The translations under genes were made by a program, and so were the position numbers. A stretch of 64,000 nt of DNA from Pseudomonas cedrina subsp. cedrina (lineage in GTDB: Bacteria; Pseudomonadota; Gammaproteobacteria; Pseudomonadales; Pseudomonadaceae), in the NCBI RefSeq assembly GCF_001983175.1, contig NZ_MNPW01000005.1:124001-188000 (forward strand). Direction: 5' to 3'. Under the pieces are notes generated by a model that was given only the letters and a program-made list of their open reading frames with translations, was not told the origin of the DNA and made no database searches. This document shows positions 38,261 through 47,574 of this stretch, one piece after another. Numbering within the stretch: position 1 is the stretch's first letter; every line of letters starts with the position of its first letter.

Positions 38261-39310
38261 CTACCGGCGCGAAGCCGCGTCCAGGTCCATCAAGCCTCGC
38301 CCATAGGCTTCGCTGTTAGCATAGATCCCCGTTCGATTAGCCGTGCTGAGCAGGCGTTCACGCACTTGTTGCGGCGTCATTTCGGGAAAGCGACTCTGTA
38401 ACGCAGCCAGGGCACCACTGACCAACGCGGCGGCTGGCGAGGTGCCGGCTGTGGGCCCGTAGCTGCCGTCCTTGTTGGTCGTCAACAACCCCGCCCCACC
38501 GTCGCCGCCGGGTACCGCGATGCACCAGCGTGCCGCGAGGCCGCAATAATTGGATTTGAGATTGATGGCGGTACCGTCGTTCTTGAGCGCCATGACGGCT
38601 ATCCAGCCTTTCTCCAGTTCGGGCACCAACGCGGGAAGGCCAGGTTCGGCAAGGGGTTCACGCTTGACTTCATTGCCAGTGGAAAAGACGAATACGGAAC
38701 CTTCGGCCACCAGTTTTTTGGCCACCTCCAATGAGTCGCCCATCAAGCGTTCATAAATGGAAACTTCGTTGGTATTGGCTTCAATGGGGTTGGCCCATGA
38801 ATTGCTGAAGATGCGTGCACCTTTGGCGTATGCAAGGTTCCATGCCTGGGCGATTTCACTGTCGAAGTAAAAGGGCTCCTTATCGTCTCCGAAACGCATG
38901 GGAATGAGTTGGGCATTGAAGGCAATGCCGTGGATGCCCTGATCGTTTTTGTTCGCGGCGAGGATACCGGCCATCTGGGTGCCATGACCTTTGATATCAA
39001 CGGTGCCCTGCATTTGTCTCACGAAGTCGTAGCCCGGATCGGCCACACGCCCGTAGAACTCCGGCAGGCTGTGGTTGAGACCCGAGTCGATGAGCGCCAC
39101 GCTCACGCCCTGGCCCGTGCCTCCCCGTGCGTATACAGAGGAAGCTTTGACGATGGGCAGGGCTTTTTGCGCGAGGTATTCAGGGGTTTCAAACCGGCGT
39201 GTGTCTGGTTCGGTAGAGGTAGGGACCGGGGCGGTGGCACAGCCCAGTAATAACCACGGCAATAAGAAAACCATGAGGCGTTGCAGTGAAAACAGCGGGC
39301 ATCGAGGCAT
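38261..39310 (-). CDS. S8 (subtilisin-like) serine protease lipoprotein
   Basis: A 349-residue exported protease. A lipobox LLLGC follows a hydrophobic stretch (LMVFLLPWLLLG), so it is probably lipid-anchored. The catalytic triad is visible: Asp in VALIDSGLN, His in GHGTQMAG, Ser in GTSPAAALVSG. The SNYCGLAARWCIAVPG stretch matches peptidase S8. AAGGAGTCG precedes the ATG at 39310; the longer start is rejected. Its substrate is unknown. Confidence 0.88.
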   Translation of the reverse strand: MPRCPLFSLQRLMVFLLPWLLLGCATAPVPTSTEPDTRRFETPEYLAQKALPIVKASSVYARGGTGQGVSVALIDSGLNHSLPEFYGRVADPGYDFVRQMQGTVDIKGHGTQMAGILAANKNDQGIHGIAFNAQLIPMRFGDDKEPFYFDSEIAQAWNLAYAKGARIFSNSWANPIEANTNEVSIYERLMGDSLEVAKKLVAEGSVFVFSTGNEVKREPLAEPGLPALVPELEKGWIAVMALKNDGTAINLKSNYCGLAARWCIAVPGGDGGAGLLTTNKDGSYGPTAGTSPAAALVSGALAALQSRFPEMTPQQVRERLLSTANRTGIYANSEAYGRGLMDLDAASRR

Positions 39311-39473
39311 GCACGACTCCTTGTCGGGGTAAGTGATCAAGCGTGCTACTGTCTCCGTTTTTGCGCGGGCATGCTGGTTTTCTCTGTATCAGTTTGTAGC
39401 GTTTATCCACGACCTTTTCTCGATCGCTGATCTATGGTTTTCATTCCTTCAGCGGTCAACGGAGTGACAGCCT

Positions 39474-41411
39474 ATGCACGACACCCTCCAGCAGGTCTTT
39501 GGTTATCCACAGTTTCGTTTGGGCCAGGAACAAACGGTCAGCGCCGTGCTGGCCGGTCGTTCGGCGGCGGCCATTTTTCCGACCGGGTCGGGTAAGTCCC
39601 TGTGTTATCAACTTTCCGCCGTGCTGTTGCCGCACCTGACGCTGGTGGTGTCGCCGCTGTTGGCGTTGATGCAGGACCAGCTTGGCTTTTTGCAGCGTCA
39701 TGGTATTTGCGCAGGCAGTATCGATTCGGCCCAGAGCCGCGAGGACGCCAATGACGTGATGGCGCGCGCGCGTTCCGGTGAGCTGAAAATCCTGATGATT
39801 TCGGTGGAGCGCTTGAAGAACGAGCGCTTTCGAAACTTCCTGCAAAGCGTGCAGATCTCGTTGCTGGTGGTGGACGAGGCGCACTGTATTTCCGAGTGGG
39901 GCCACAACTTCCGCCCGGACTACCTGAAGCTGCCGGACTACCAACGCCAGTTCAATATCCCGCAGGCGTTGCTGTTGACGGCTACGGCGACACCGAAGGT
40001 AATTGCCGACATGCAGGCGAAGTTCGCCATTGCGCCGGACGATGTGGTCACCACGGGCTTTTACCGGCCCAACCTGAACCTGTTGGTCGAGCCGGTCAGC
40101 GGTGTGGACAAGCGCCGACGTCTGGTCCAGTGGATGAACGAGCGAGCCAACCAGCCCAGCATCGTCTATGTCACCCTGCAGAAAACCGCCGAGCAGATTG
40201 CCGAACACCTGAACCGCAATGGCATCCAGGCCGAGGCCTATCACGCCGGGCTGCCCCACGATAAACGCGAGGGTATCCAGCAGCGCTTCATGAGTGGGCG
40301 CTCCAATTGCATCGTGGCCACCATCGCGTTTGGCATGGGCATCGATAAAAGTGACATCCGCAATGTGGTGCACTTCGACCTGCCCAAATCCATCGAAAAC
40401 TATAGCCAGGAAATCGGCCGTGCGGGACGGGATGGGCAGCCGTCTGACTGTCTGGTGCTGGCCAATCGCGACAGCCTCAATGTGCTGGAAAACTTCGTCT
40501 ACGGCGATACGCCGGAGCAGGAGGGCATCCGGCGGGTGCTGGAAGAGTTGCAAGCTGCGCGGAGCGAGGGCCAGTGGGAGTTTTTGCTCAGGTCTTTGTC
40601 GGACCACAGCAATATTCGCGAACTGCCGTTGAAAACGCTGCTGGTGCAGTTGGAGCTCAAGGGCGTGATCGCGCCGCGCTATGCGTTTTACGCTGAGTAC
40701 CGCTTCAAGTATCTGGTCGAACCCGAGGCCTTGCTCGCCCGTTTCTCCGGCGAGCGGCAGCAATTTGTCGCGGCGATCATCCAGGTGTGCAAGCGTGCAA
40801 AAACCTGGGCAACGGTGGATTTCGACGCGCTGTATCAGCAGCACAATGCCGAGCGCAACCGAGTGGTAAAAGCGCTGGATTACTTCCAGGAACAGGGCCT
40901 GATCGAACTGGAAAGCAAGCAAATGACCGAGGTCTACAGCCTGCTGAATACCGACTTCGATGCGCAGGTGCTGAGCACCGAGTTATACACAGGCTTCAAG
41001 CAACATGAGGTGACCGAGGTGGCGCGCATTCACGCCATGCTCGATCTGTTCGCCACCGAGCATTGCCTGGGGCAACGCCTTGCGCAGTATTTTGGCGATG
41101 AAAACGCCCCCCAGCGTTGCGGACATTGCTCGGTGTGCCATGGGCAAGTGGCGCGCTTGCCGGCGCCGCCGAGCTTGCCGCCGCTTGTGGATAAAAACTT
41201 CATGGGGCTGTGCGGTGATTTTATCCACAGGCATCATGAGCATAACGGCGAGCTGCCCGGCGCCGAACGCTTGACGCGGTTTCTGGGCGGTATCAGCGTG
41301 CCTTTGTTCACCAAGTTGAAGGCGCGGAGCATTCCCGGTTTCGCTGCGCTGGAAGACTACCCCTACGCCGAGGTGCGCGAGTGGGCCGAGGCCCATTTGA
41401 ATGATCTGTAA
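39474..41411 (+). CDS. recQ: RecQ family ATP-dependent DNA helicase
   Basis: A 645-residue superfamily 2 helicase. Walker A is FPTGSGKSL (K41), motif II is [13 protein letters not shown], and motif VI is [15 protein letters not shown] zinc-binding set appears near CGHCSVCHG, as in RecQ zinc domains, but the C-terminal region lacks an obvious HRDC. This fits the shorter RecQ-like paralogue common in Pseudomonas. It unwinds recombination intermediates or forked DNA; whether it is the main RecQ of this strain cannot be told here. Confidence 0.88.
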   Translation: MHDTLQQVFGYPQFRLGQEQTVSAVLAGRSAAAIFPTGSGKSLCYQLSAVLLPHLTLVVSPLLALMQDQLGFLQRHGICAGSIDSAQSREDANDVMARARSGELKILMISVERLKNERFRNFLQSVQISLLVVDEAHCISEWGHNFRPDYLKLPDYQRQFNIPQALLLTATATPKVIADMQAKFAIAPDDVVTTGFYRPNLNLLVEPVSGVDKRRRLVQWMNERANQPSIVYVTLQKTAEQIAEHLNRNGIQAEAYHAGLPHDKREGIQQRFMSGRSNCIVATIAFGMGIDKSDIRNVVHFDLPKSIENYSQEIGRAGRDGQPSDCLVLANRDSLNVLENFVYGDTPEQEGIRRVLEELQAARSEGQWEFLLRSLSDHSNIRELPLKTLLVQLELKGVIAPRYAFYAEYRFKYLVEPEALLARFSGERQQFVAAIIQVCKRAKTWATVDFDALYQQHNAERNRVVKALDYFQEQGLIELESKQMTEVYSLLNTDFDAQVLSTELYTGFKQHEVTEVARIHAMLDLFATEHCLGQRLAQYFGDENAPQRCGHCSVCHGQVARLPAPPSLPPLVDKNFMGLCGDFIHRHHEHNGELPGAERLTRFLGGISVPLFTKLKARSIPGFAALEDYPYAEVREWAEAHLNDL

Positions 41412-41434
41412 ACCCACTTTCACCCGAGGTGCCC

Positions 41435-41866
41435 ATGCCTGATTCAGTGCCACAACGTGCCGATTACCCTCACTTCCAGCCGATCATCACGCGCTGGCAC
41501 GATAACGACGTGTATGGCCACGTGAACAACGTAACCTACTACAGCTTCTTTGATACGGCGGTGAATACCTACCTGATCGAACAAGGCGGGTTGGATATTC
41601 ATGACGGTGAAGTGGTGGGGTTTGTGGTGAGTTCGGCGTGCGATTATTTTGCGTCGATCGCTTTCCCCGAGCGCATCGAAATCGGCCTGCGGGTGGGCAA
41701 GTTGGGCAACAGTTCAGTGCAGTATGAATTGGCGGTGTTCAAGGCCGGCGAGGAAGAGGCCTGCGCGGCGGGGCGTTTTGTGCATGTGTTTGTGGACAGG
41801 GCAACGAACCAGCCGGTGACGATTCCGGGGATGTTGCGCGAGGCGTTGCAGCGGTTGGCGGTGTGA
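41435..41866 (+). CDS. Acyl-CoA thioesterase, 4HBT family
   Basis: A 143-residue hotdog-fold thioesterase. The signature [21 protein letters not shown] (residues about 18-38) contains the catalytic Asp of the 4-hydroxybenzoyl-CoA thioesterase group. The ATG at 41435 is chosen over a GTG two codons earlier. It follows recQ by 23 bases and may be co-transcribed. The substrate is unknown. Confidence 0.88.
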   Translation: MPDSVPQRADYPHFQPIITRWHDNDVYGHVNNVTYYSFFDTAVNTYLIEQGGLDIHDGEVVGFVVSSACDYFASIAFPERIEIGLRVGKLGNSSVQYELAVFKAGEEEACAAGRFVHVFVDRATNQPVTIPGMLREALQRLAV

Positions 41867-41894
41867 CCCGTAATTTGCAAGCAATGCAAATCAA

Positions 41895-41984
41895 TGTGGG
41901 AGCTGGCTTGCCTGCGATAGCGGTAGATCAGGTTGGAAAAGTATCGCCTGACAGTATGCTATCGCGGGCAAGCCCGCTCCCACA
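41895..41984. repeat. REPIN with dissimilar arms
   Basis: The left arm is GTGGGAGCTGGCTTGCCTGC and the right arm ends GGGCAAGCCCGCTCCCAC. It lies between two convergent genes. Confidence 0.93.
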
Positions 41985-42008
41985 TGAGGGGTGAGGGGGC
42001 TTTAGAGC

Positions 42009-42488
42009 TTACCGGTGACGGTAGTGGTGCTTGTTCTTGCGATGCCCATAGGCATGCCCGCGGCCTGGGTGATCATCGCGGTAGTAGCGGCGGTCGTCGC
42101 GGCCACGATAACGGCGATCATCGTCATCGCTCTTGTTGCCCATGTAGTTGCCCAGCGCGCCACCCGCACCGCCGCCGGCGGCTGCGCCGATCAGGCTGCC
42201 GGTGTTGCCGCCCATGCTGCGGCCTACCACGTTGCCGCCCGCCGCGCCCAATGCGCCGCCAATGGCGGCTTCGCCGCGGCTGCGTTTGTCCGCACCCACC
42301 GCGCTGCCGCCCGCGCCGCCCAGGGCTGCGCCGATGGCCGAGCCGGTGTTGCCGCCGATCTGCTGGCCGACAACCGAGCCCAGAACCCCGCCCAATGCGC
42401 CGCCTACACCGGCTTCGGTGGTGCCACCGGCCATGGCTGCGCCACTGACCAGGCCAAGGGACAACAAGAGAATCGAGGAGAACTTCAT
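42009..42488 (-). CDS. Glycine-zipper envelope protein with His/Arg-rich tail
   Basis: A 159-residue exported protein. A Sec signal MKFSSILLLSLGLVSGAAMA is followed by four glycine-zipper segments (for example VGGALGGVLGSVVGQQIGG and IGGALGAAGGNVVG). The tail is hydrophilic and rich in Asp, Arg, Tyr and His (HRKNKHHYRHR). Glycine-zipper proteins insert in or stabilise the outer membrane. The ATG at 42488 follows GAGG; the 30-codon extension has no signal. The His-rich end could bind metal, but that is speculation. Confidence 0.82.
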   Translation of the reverse strand: MKFSSILLLSLGLVSGAAMAGGTTEAGVGGALGGVLGSVVGQQIGGNTGSAIGAALGGAGGSAVGADKRSRGEAAIGGALGAAGGNVVGRSMGGNTGSLIGAAAGGGAGGALGNYMGNKSDDDDRRYRGRDDRRYYRDDHPGRGHAYGHRKNKHHYRHR

Positions 42489-42569
42489 TAAGGGAAACCT
42501 CAAGGGATGACGGCGCGATCCTGAGGCTGTGTCGAGATTGTGACAATAGAAATCCGACCAGTAGCACGA

Positions 42570-42677
42570 CTTGTACACAATTCGCTAACTTACTGTTTTA
42601 GCTAAGGAACTTAAGTCGATTTCGCCAGTCTTTAGCTACTTCGGAACGGCCGCTTTTATGCAAAAGCGGCCTTTTTT
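42570..42677 (+). ncRNA. Candidate small RNA with an intrinsic terminator
   Basis: A strong terminator (GGCCGCTTTT-ATGC-AAAAGCGGCC then six T) at 42648-42677 on the plus strand has no plus-strand gene in front of it. Just upstream TAGCTAA (42599-42605) pairs with TTAGCTA (42632-42638). TTGTAC near 42571 and a GCTAACTT box are possible promoter parts. The minus-strand gene at 42693 could instead use the hairpin, but no T-run follows it in that direction. Confidence 0.4.
42648..42677 (+). terminator. Rho-independent terminator
   Basis: Ten-base perfect stem, four-base loop and T-run on the plus strand. Confidence 0.85.
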
Positions 42678-42692
42678 GTGCCCGGACTTCCG

Positions 42693-45041
42693 TCAGGCTG
42701 AACGGGCCATGATCAAGCCATTGTCGCTCGCCGCTTCCAGGCGAATCGCCACGAACTTCGACGTCGGCGTATGGCTGCCATCTCCGGTGCTTTCCAGCGG
42801 CACCAGCGGGTTCACTTCCGGGTAATAAGCCGCAGCCTGCCCTGCCGGAATATCAAACGCCAGCAAGGTAAAGCCTTTCACCCGGCGCTCACGCCCGTCT
42901 TCCCACAGCGACACGATGTCGGCCTTCTGCCCCGGCTTGAAGCCCAGGCGGATAATGTCTGCTTCATTGACGAACAGCACGTCACGCTGGCCCTTGACCC
43001 CGCGGTAGCGGTCGTCCAAGCCATAAATGGTGGTGTTGTACTGATCGTGGGAGCGCATCGATTGCATGATCAGGTCCGGAACGCGGCCTGTGGCGTGGGT
43101 GCGTTCGTGGATCAAGTCCTTGGGCAGGATATTGGGGCGGAAGTTGGCGCGGCCCGACGGCGTATTCCAACGGCGCGCACCTGCGGAGTTGCCCAGGTAG
43201 AAGCCGCCTGGATTTTTGATTTTTTCGTTGAAGTCCTTGAAGCCCGGGATGGTATCGGCGATCAGGTCGCGAATGCGCCCGTAGTCGGCCACCAGCCAGT
43301 GCCAATCCACCGGTTTGCTGCCCAGGGTCGCGGCGGCGATGCCGGCCAGGATCGCAGGCTCGGATTTCATCAGCTTCGACAGCGGCTGCAGTTGGCCGTT
43401 GGAACCGTGGACCATGCTGAACGAGTCTTCCACCGTCACCGCTTGCGGGCCGTCGGCCTGGATATCGATGTCGGTACGGCCCAGGCACGGCAGGATCAGC
43501 GCGTCTTTGCCGTGCATCAAGTGGCTGCGGTTGAGCTTGGTGCTGATCTGCACGGTCAGGTCGCAGTTGCGCAGTGCTTCGAAGGTGCGCGTGCTGTCCG
43601 GCGTGGCTTGGGCGAAGTTGCCGCCCAGGCCGATAAACACCTTGGAGCGGCCCTCGAGCATGGCGTGAATCGCTTCGACCACGTTGTGGCCGTTGGTGCG
43701 CGGCACCTGGAACTGGAAGCGACGCTCCAGGGAGTCGAGGAAGGCCACCGGTGGGCGTTCGTTGATGCCCATGGTGCGGTCGCCCTGCACGTTACTGTGG
43801 CCACGCACCGGGCACAGGCCGGCGCCCGGGCGGCCGATGTTGCCGCGCAGCAGCATCAGGTTGGCGATTTCCTGGATGGTCGGCACCGAGTGACGATGCT
43901 GGGTGATGCCCATCGCCCAGCACATGATTACGTTCTTGCCTTTGGCGTACATGCGCGCCGCTTGCTCGATCTCGACCAGGGTCAGGCCGGACTGCGCGAC
44001 GATTTCATCCCACGAGGTGTCGTCGATCTGGCCCAGGTAGTCGAGGACGTTGACGGTGTGTTCATTGAGGAAGTCGTGGTCGAACACGGCCTCTTTGCCT
44101 TCGGCCTGGGCCTGGCGTTCCCACAGCAGCAGGAACTTGGCCATACCGCGCAGGATGGCCATGTCGCCACCCAGTGCCGGGCGGAAGTACGCGGTGTTGG
44201 TCGGCTTGTCACCGTTGGTGAGCATTTCCAGCGGATGCTGCGGATGCTGGAAACGTTCCAGGCCGCGCTCCTTCAGCGGGTTGATGCATACCACCTGGGC
44301 GCCACGCTTGACGGCTTCGCGCAGCGGTTCGAGCATGCGCGGGTGGTTGGTGCCGGGGTTCTGGCCCCAGACGAAAATCGCGTCGGCATGTTCGAAGTCA
44401 TCAAAGGTCACGGTGCCTTTGCCGACGCCTACGCTTTGCGCCAGGGCGACGCCGCTGGCCTCGTGGCACATGTTCGAGCAGTCCGGGAAATTGTTGGTGC
44501 CGTAGGCGCGCACGAACAGCTGATACAGGTACGCCGCTTCGTTGCTGGCGCGGCCAGAGGTGTAGAACTCGGCCATGTCCGGGCTGGGCAGGGCGTTGAG
44601 GTGCTTGCCGATCAGGTCGAACGCCGCATCCCAGCTGATGGGCGTGTAGTGGTCGGTTTCGGCGTCGTAGCGCATTGGCTGGGTCAGGCGACCCTGGTAT
44701 TCCAGCCAATAGTCGCTCTGTGCAATCAGGGCGGTGACGCTGTGTTTGGCGAAGAACGCCGCATCCACGCGGCGCTTGGTGGCTTCCCAGTTCACCGCCT
44801 TCGCGCCGTTTTCGCAGAACTTGACCATGCCGCTTTCCGGCGAGTCGCCCCAGGCGCAGCCCGGGCAGTCGAAGCCACCGTTCTGGTTGGTCTTGAGCAT
44901 CATGCGCAGGTTCTTCAGCGCGTTGTCACTGGTCAGCCAGGCTTGCGCCACGCTGATCAGCGCGCCCCAGCCGCCAGCCGGGCCTTTGTAGGGCTTGTAG
45001 CGCGGGGTCGGGGTTTGGTCGGCTTGATGATGATTGCTCAC
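42693..45041 (-). CDS. FdhF/YdeP family molybdopterin oxidoreductase
   Basis: A 782-residue protein of the formate-dehydrogenase-like molybdopterin superfamily, YdeP group. The N-terminus has CPGCAWGDSPESG. The core has DAIFVWGQNPGTNHPRML and VRGHSNVQGDRTMG, and the C-terminal dinucleotide-cofactor domain follows. The active-site position is not clearly Cys or Sec. Homologues have unknown substrates; YdeP in E. coli is linked to acid resistance. It overlaps fdhD by four bases (ATGA), so both act together. Confidence 0.88.
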   Translation of the reverse strand: MSNHHQADQTPTPRYKPYKGPAGGWGALISVAQAWLTSDNALKNLRMMLKTNQNGGFDCPGCAWGDSPESGMVKFCENGAKAVNWEATKRRVDAAFFAKHSVTALIAQSDYWLEYQGRLTQPMRYDAETDHYTPISWDAAFDLIGKHLNALPSPDMAEFYTSGRASNEAAYLYQLFVRAYGTNNFPDCSNMCHEASGVALAQSVGVGKGTVTFDDFEHADAIFVWGQNPGTNHPRMLEPLREAVKRGAQVVCINPLKERGLERFQHPQHPLEMLTNGDKPTNTAYFRPALGGDMAILRGMAKFLLLWERQAQAEGKEAVFDHDFLNEHTVNVLDYLGQIDDTSWDEIVAQSGLTLVEIEQAARMYAKGKNVIMCWAMGITQHRHSVPTIQEIANLMLLRGNIGRPGAGLCPVRGHSNVQGDRTMGINERPPVAFLDSLERRFQFQVPRTNGHNVVEAIHAMLEGRSKVFIGLGGNFAQATPDSTRTFEALRNCDLTVQISTKLNRSHLMHGKDALILPCLGRTDIDIQADGPQAVTVEDSFSMVHGSNGQLQPLSKLMKSEPAILAGIAAATLGSKPVDWHWLVADYGRIRDLIADTIPGFKDFNEKIKNPGGFYLGNSAGARRWNTPSGRANFRPNILPKDLIHERTHATGRVPDLIMQSMRSHDQYNTTIYGLDDRYRGVKGQRDVLFVNEADIIRLGFKPGQKADIVSLWEDGRERRVKGFTLLAFDIPAGQAAAYYPEVNPLVPLESTGDGSHTPTSKFVAIRLEAASDNGLIMARSA

Positions 45042-45877
45042 GGCTGGTTCTCCATCGCAGGGCTGTAGACCCGCGGCGCACTTTTCTGCGGCAGGTGGAT
45101 GAGATTGAGGTTATGCCGGCGCGCCCATTGCAGGGCCAGGCCGGTGGGCGACGACAGGCTGACCAGGGTCTGGATGCCTGCGCGCAGGACTTTCTGGATC
45201 AATTCGAGGCTGCAACGGCTGGTGACAATCGCCAGGCCGCCTTTGGTCGGAATCTGTTGGCGGATCAATGCGCCGATCAATTTATCCAAGGCGTTGTGCC
45301 GACCGATGTCTTCGCGGCCCAGTAATAATTCCCCCTGACCGTTCATAAAGACGGCCGCATGCACGGCGCCGCTGTGCTGGCCCAGGGGTTGGAACGCGCT
45401 GATGCGCTGGCGCAGACCGTCCAGCCATTGCGCCGGAGGCAACGGAGCACCGGGCAATACCTCGAGGTCTGGCAACGCTTGCTCCACCGCTTCCACGCCG
45501 CACAGGCCGCAACCACTGGTGCCGGCCAGTTGGCGGCGTTGCTGCTTGAGGTTCCAGAATGCACGGCTGGAAATCTGCACGTGGGCGTACTGGGCAGAGC
45601 CCGCGCCACTGAGTTGGAGATCATAGATGTCGCTGACGTCGGCAATAATCCCGCTGCCGAGGCTGAAACCGACAATAAAATCTTCAAGGTCCGTCGGCGT
45701 CACCAACATCACCGCCTGGCTGATGTCGTTATAGGCAATCGCCAACGCCACTTCTTCCGCCAGGGCTGTGCTGGCGGATTCTGAATGATCGAGACTGCAA
45801 TATTGGTAGCTCTGGCTGGCGGCGGGCGCAGGCGTTTCAACAGCGGGCGCCGCGCAGGTTGGGCGCTTGGCGTTCAT
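45038..45877 (-). CDS. fdhD: FdhD sulfurtransferase for molybdenum enzyme maturation
   Basis: A 279-residue cytoplasmic protein that transfers sulfur to the molybdenum cofactor of formate-dehydrogenase-like enzymes. The active-site cysteine pair is in GTSGCGLCGVEA. ILLGREDIGRHNALDKLIG and IVTSRCSLELIQK are family motifs. It is immediately upstream of, and translationally coupled to, the FdhF/YdeP gene that is likely its client. Confidence 0.93.
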   Translation of the reverse strand: MNAKRPTCAAPAVETPAPAASQSYQYCSLDHSESASTALAEEVALAIAYNDISQAVMLVTPTDLEDFIVGFSLGSGIIADVSDIYDLQLSGAGSAQYAHVQISSRAFWNLKQQRRQLAGTSGCGLCGVEAVEQALPDLEVLPGAPLPPAQWLDGLRQRISAFQPLGQHSGAVHAAVFMNGQGELLLGREDIGRHNALDKLIGALIRQQIPTKGGLAIVTSRCSLELIQKVLRAGIQTLVSLSSPTGLALQWARRHNLNLIHLPQKSAPRVYSPAMENQP

Positions 45878-45974
45878 GGGGCAATACCACCGACGGATTG
45901 ATCAGTGTTTAGACTAGGCGCGACAAAGCGTCGCGTCTAATTGCCAGTACTGATCTACCGATAGATGACGTCGA

Positions 45975-46862
45975 TCAAGGTGCGCTTTGCAATTTCTGGT
46001 ACAGCGCAAAACAGGCTTCCGCCAGCGCCGATCGCGGAGCGCTGCGACGCATGATCAGCCCCAGGCGGGCAAGGGTCTGGGCGTTTTCAATCGGCTGCAG
46101 GCGCAAGTGCTCGGTGAGCGCATCCAGGCCTCCATCCAGCGGCATCACCGCGCAGCAAAGCCCGCCATGCACGGCTTGTAATAACTGATGGACGGCATCG
46201 GTCTGCAGCAGCGGCTGCGGGTTGAGCCCGCGGCTGTGGAAGTTATGGTCGATGGATTGGCGAAAGTGCATGCCGCTGGTAAGCATGCCCAGGGGCAATT
46301 CGATCAACGCTTCCCAGCTCAGCGGCTTGTCACCGAAGCTGAAGAAACGCTGGTCGTAGAGCAGGCCCATGCGCGTTTCGCCCAGGGCCAGCGAGTCGAA
46401 GCGCTCGCTGTCCAGGCGTTCCAGATAGGACACGCCCAGGTCCAGGCGATTGCTCGCCAGCTGCTCCAGAATCTGCTCGGAACTGAGGGCCGACAGTTCG
46501 AAACGCAGGCTGGGGTGCTCTTTATGCAGCTGCTGCATCAGCGCCAAAGGATCGAAACTCGACAGCGGCACCACGCCCAGGCGCAACGTACCTACCAGAT
46601 TGCCACGACACGCCGCCGCCTCGGCCTGCAGGCCGTCATAGGCCGCCAGCACCGTACGTGCCCACGCCAGTACCCGTTCGCCGGGCGCGGTAAAGCCTTC
46701 AAAGCGCTGGCCGCGATTGACCAAGGGAAGATCAAGTTCTTCTTCAAGGCTGCGCAGGCGCATGGATAGCGTGGGCTGGGTGATATGGCAACGCGCCGCC
46801 GCCTGGCCGAAGTGACGGGTTTCGTCGAGGGCGATGAGGAATTTCAGCTGTTTGATGTCCAT
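45975..46862 (-). CDS. LysR family transcriptional regulator
   Basis: A 295-residue regulator. The HTH is at residues 1-60 (LDETRHFGQAAARCHITQPT), followed by an effector-binding domain with an MLTSGMHFRQSIDHNF stretch. It lies 97 bases upstream of fdhD on the same strand and is divergent from lysM. Conserved linkage with fdhD and the oxidoreductase suggests it controls them. Confidence 0.88.
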   Translation of the reverse strand: MDIKQLKFLIALDETRHFGQAAARCHITQPTLSMRLRSLEEELDLPLVNRGQRFEGFTAPGERVLAWARTVLAAYDGLQAEAAACRGNLVGTLRLGVVPLSSFDPLALMQQLHKEHPSLRFELSALSSEQILEQLASNRLDLGVSYLERLDSERFDSLALGETRMGLLYDQRFFSFGDKPLSWEALIELPLGMLTSGMHFRQSIDHNFHSRGLNPQPLLQTDAVHQLLQAVHGGLCCAVMPLDGGLDALTEHLRLQPIENAQTLARLGLIMRRSAPRSALAEACFALYQKLQSAP

Positions 46863-46994
46863 CTTCGCTCCAGGGCTTATTCCAATGGCGGGGGGATTCT
46901 AGCGCGTTTGGGTCTTTGGCCGGGCTGGAACCCAAGTTGACAAGACTGGTCTAGTCTTGGGCAACTGGAAATCAACTACTAAGGAGAGCGCACC

Positions 46995-47435
46995 ATGAGT
47001 CTTTTAAGCTTTGTTAAGGAAGCCGGCGAGAAATTGATCGACCTGCTGACGCCGGGCAATGCGAACGCCAGTGAGCAGTTGAAGGAACACGTGGCCAAAG
47101 TGGGTCTGGGTAATCCGAATGTGCAGACCACGGTGGAGGGCGACAAGGTGACCGTGACCGGTGAAGTCGCCACCCAGGAAGAGAAAGAGAAGATCCTGCT
47201 GGCGTTGGGCAATATTGCCGGTGTGGCCAGTGTGGATGACCAGATCACCGTATCCGGCCCTGCCATTGCCGCTGCCCGTTTCGTCGTAGTGAAAAAGGGC
47301 GATACCTTGAGCGCGATTTCTTTGGCGGTGTATGGCAACGCCAACCAGTACAACAAGATCTTCGAGGCCAACAAGCCGATGTTGTCGCATCCGGACAAGA
47401 TCTACCCAGGGCAGACTTTGCGTATTCCTGAATAA
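46995..47435 (+). CDS. lysM: BON and LysM domain protein (Kbp/YgaU-like)
   Basis: A 146-residue cytoplasmic or periplasmic protein without an obvious signal peptide. A BON domain occupies about 25-90 ([16 protein letters not shown]). A C-terminal LysM domain covers 97-145 ([20 protein letters not shown] and [15 protein letters not shown]). The E. coli homologue Kbp/YgaU binds potassium; peptidoglycan binding is also possible. AAGGAGAG precedes the ATG. Confidence 0.93.
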   Translation: MSLLSFVKEAGEKLIDLLTPGNANASEQLKEHVAKVGLGNPNVQTTVEGDKVTVTGEVATQEEKEKILLALGNIAGVASVDDQITVSGPAIAAARFVVVKKGDTLSAISLAVYGNANQYNKIFEANKPMLSHPDKIYPGQTLRIPE

Positions 47436-47451
47436 ACCCGAAGCAAAAAAA

Positions 47452-47568
47452 TGTGGGAGCTTTTTGTGGGAGCCGGGCTTGCCCGCGATGCAGGCACTGC
47501 GGTGTTTCAGTTACACCGCAGTGATGCTATCGCAGGCAAGCCAGCTCCCACAAAAGCCCGCTCCCACA
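47452..47568. repeat. REPIN nested inside another REP pair
   Basis: A complete 88-base REPIN (47465-47552) sits between a left fragment TGTGGGAGCTTTT and a right fragment AAAGCCCGCTCCCACA. Together they form two concentric palindromes after lysM. Confidence 0.88.
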
Positions 47569-47574
47569 TGGGGT

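Noticed and set aside
42771..45068. 765-codon plus-strand ORF opposite the FdhF/YdeP gene
   Set aside because: It is a high-GC antisense shadow: the minus strand encodes a clear molybdopterin oxidoreductase, and the plus reading has no domain.
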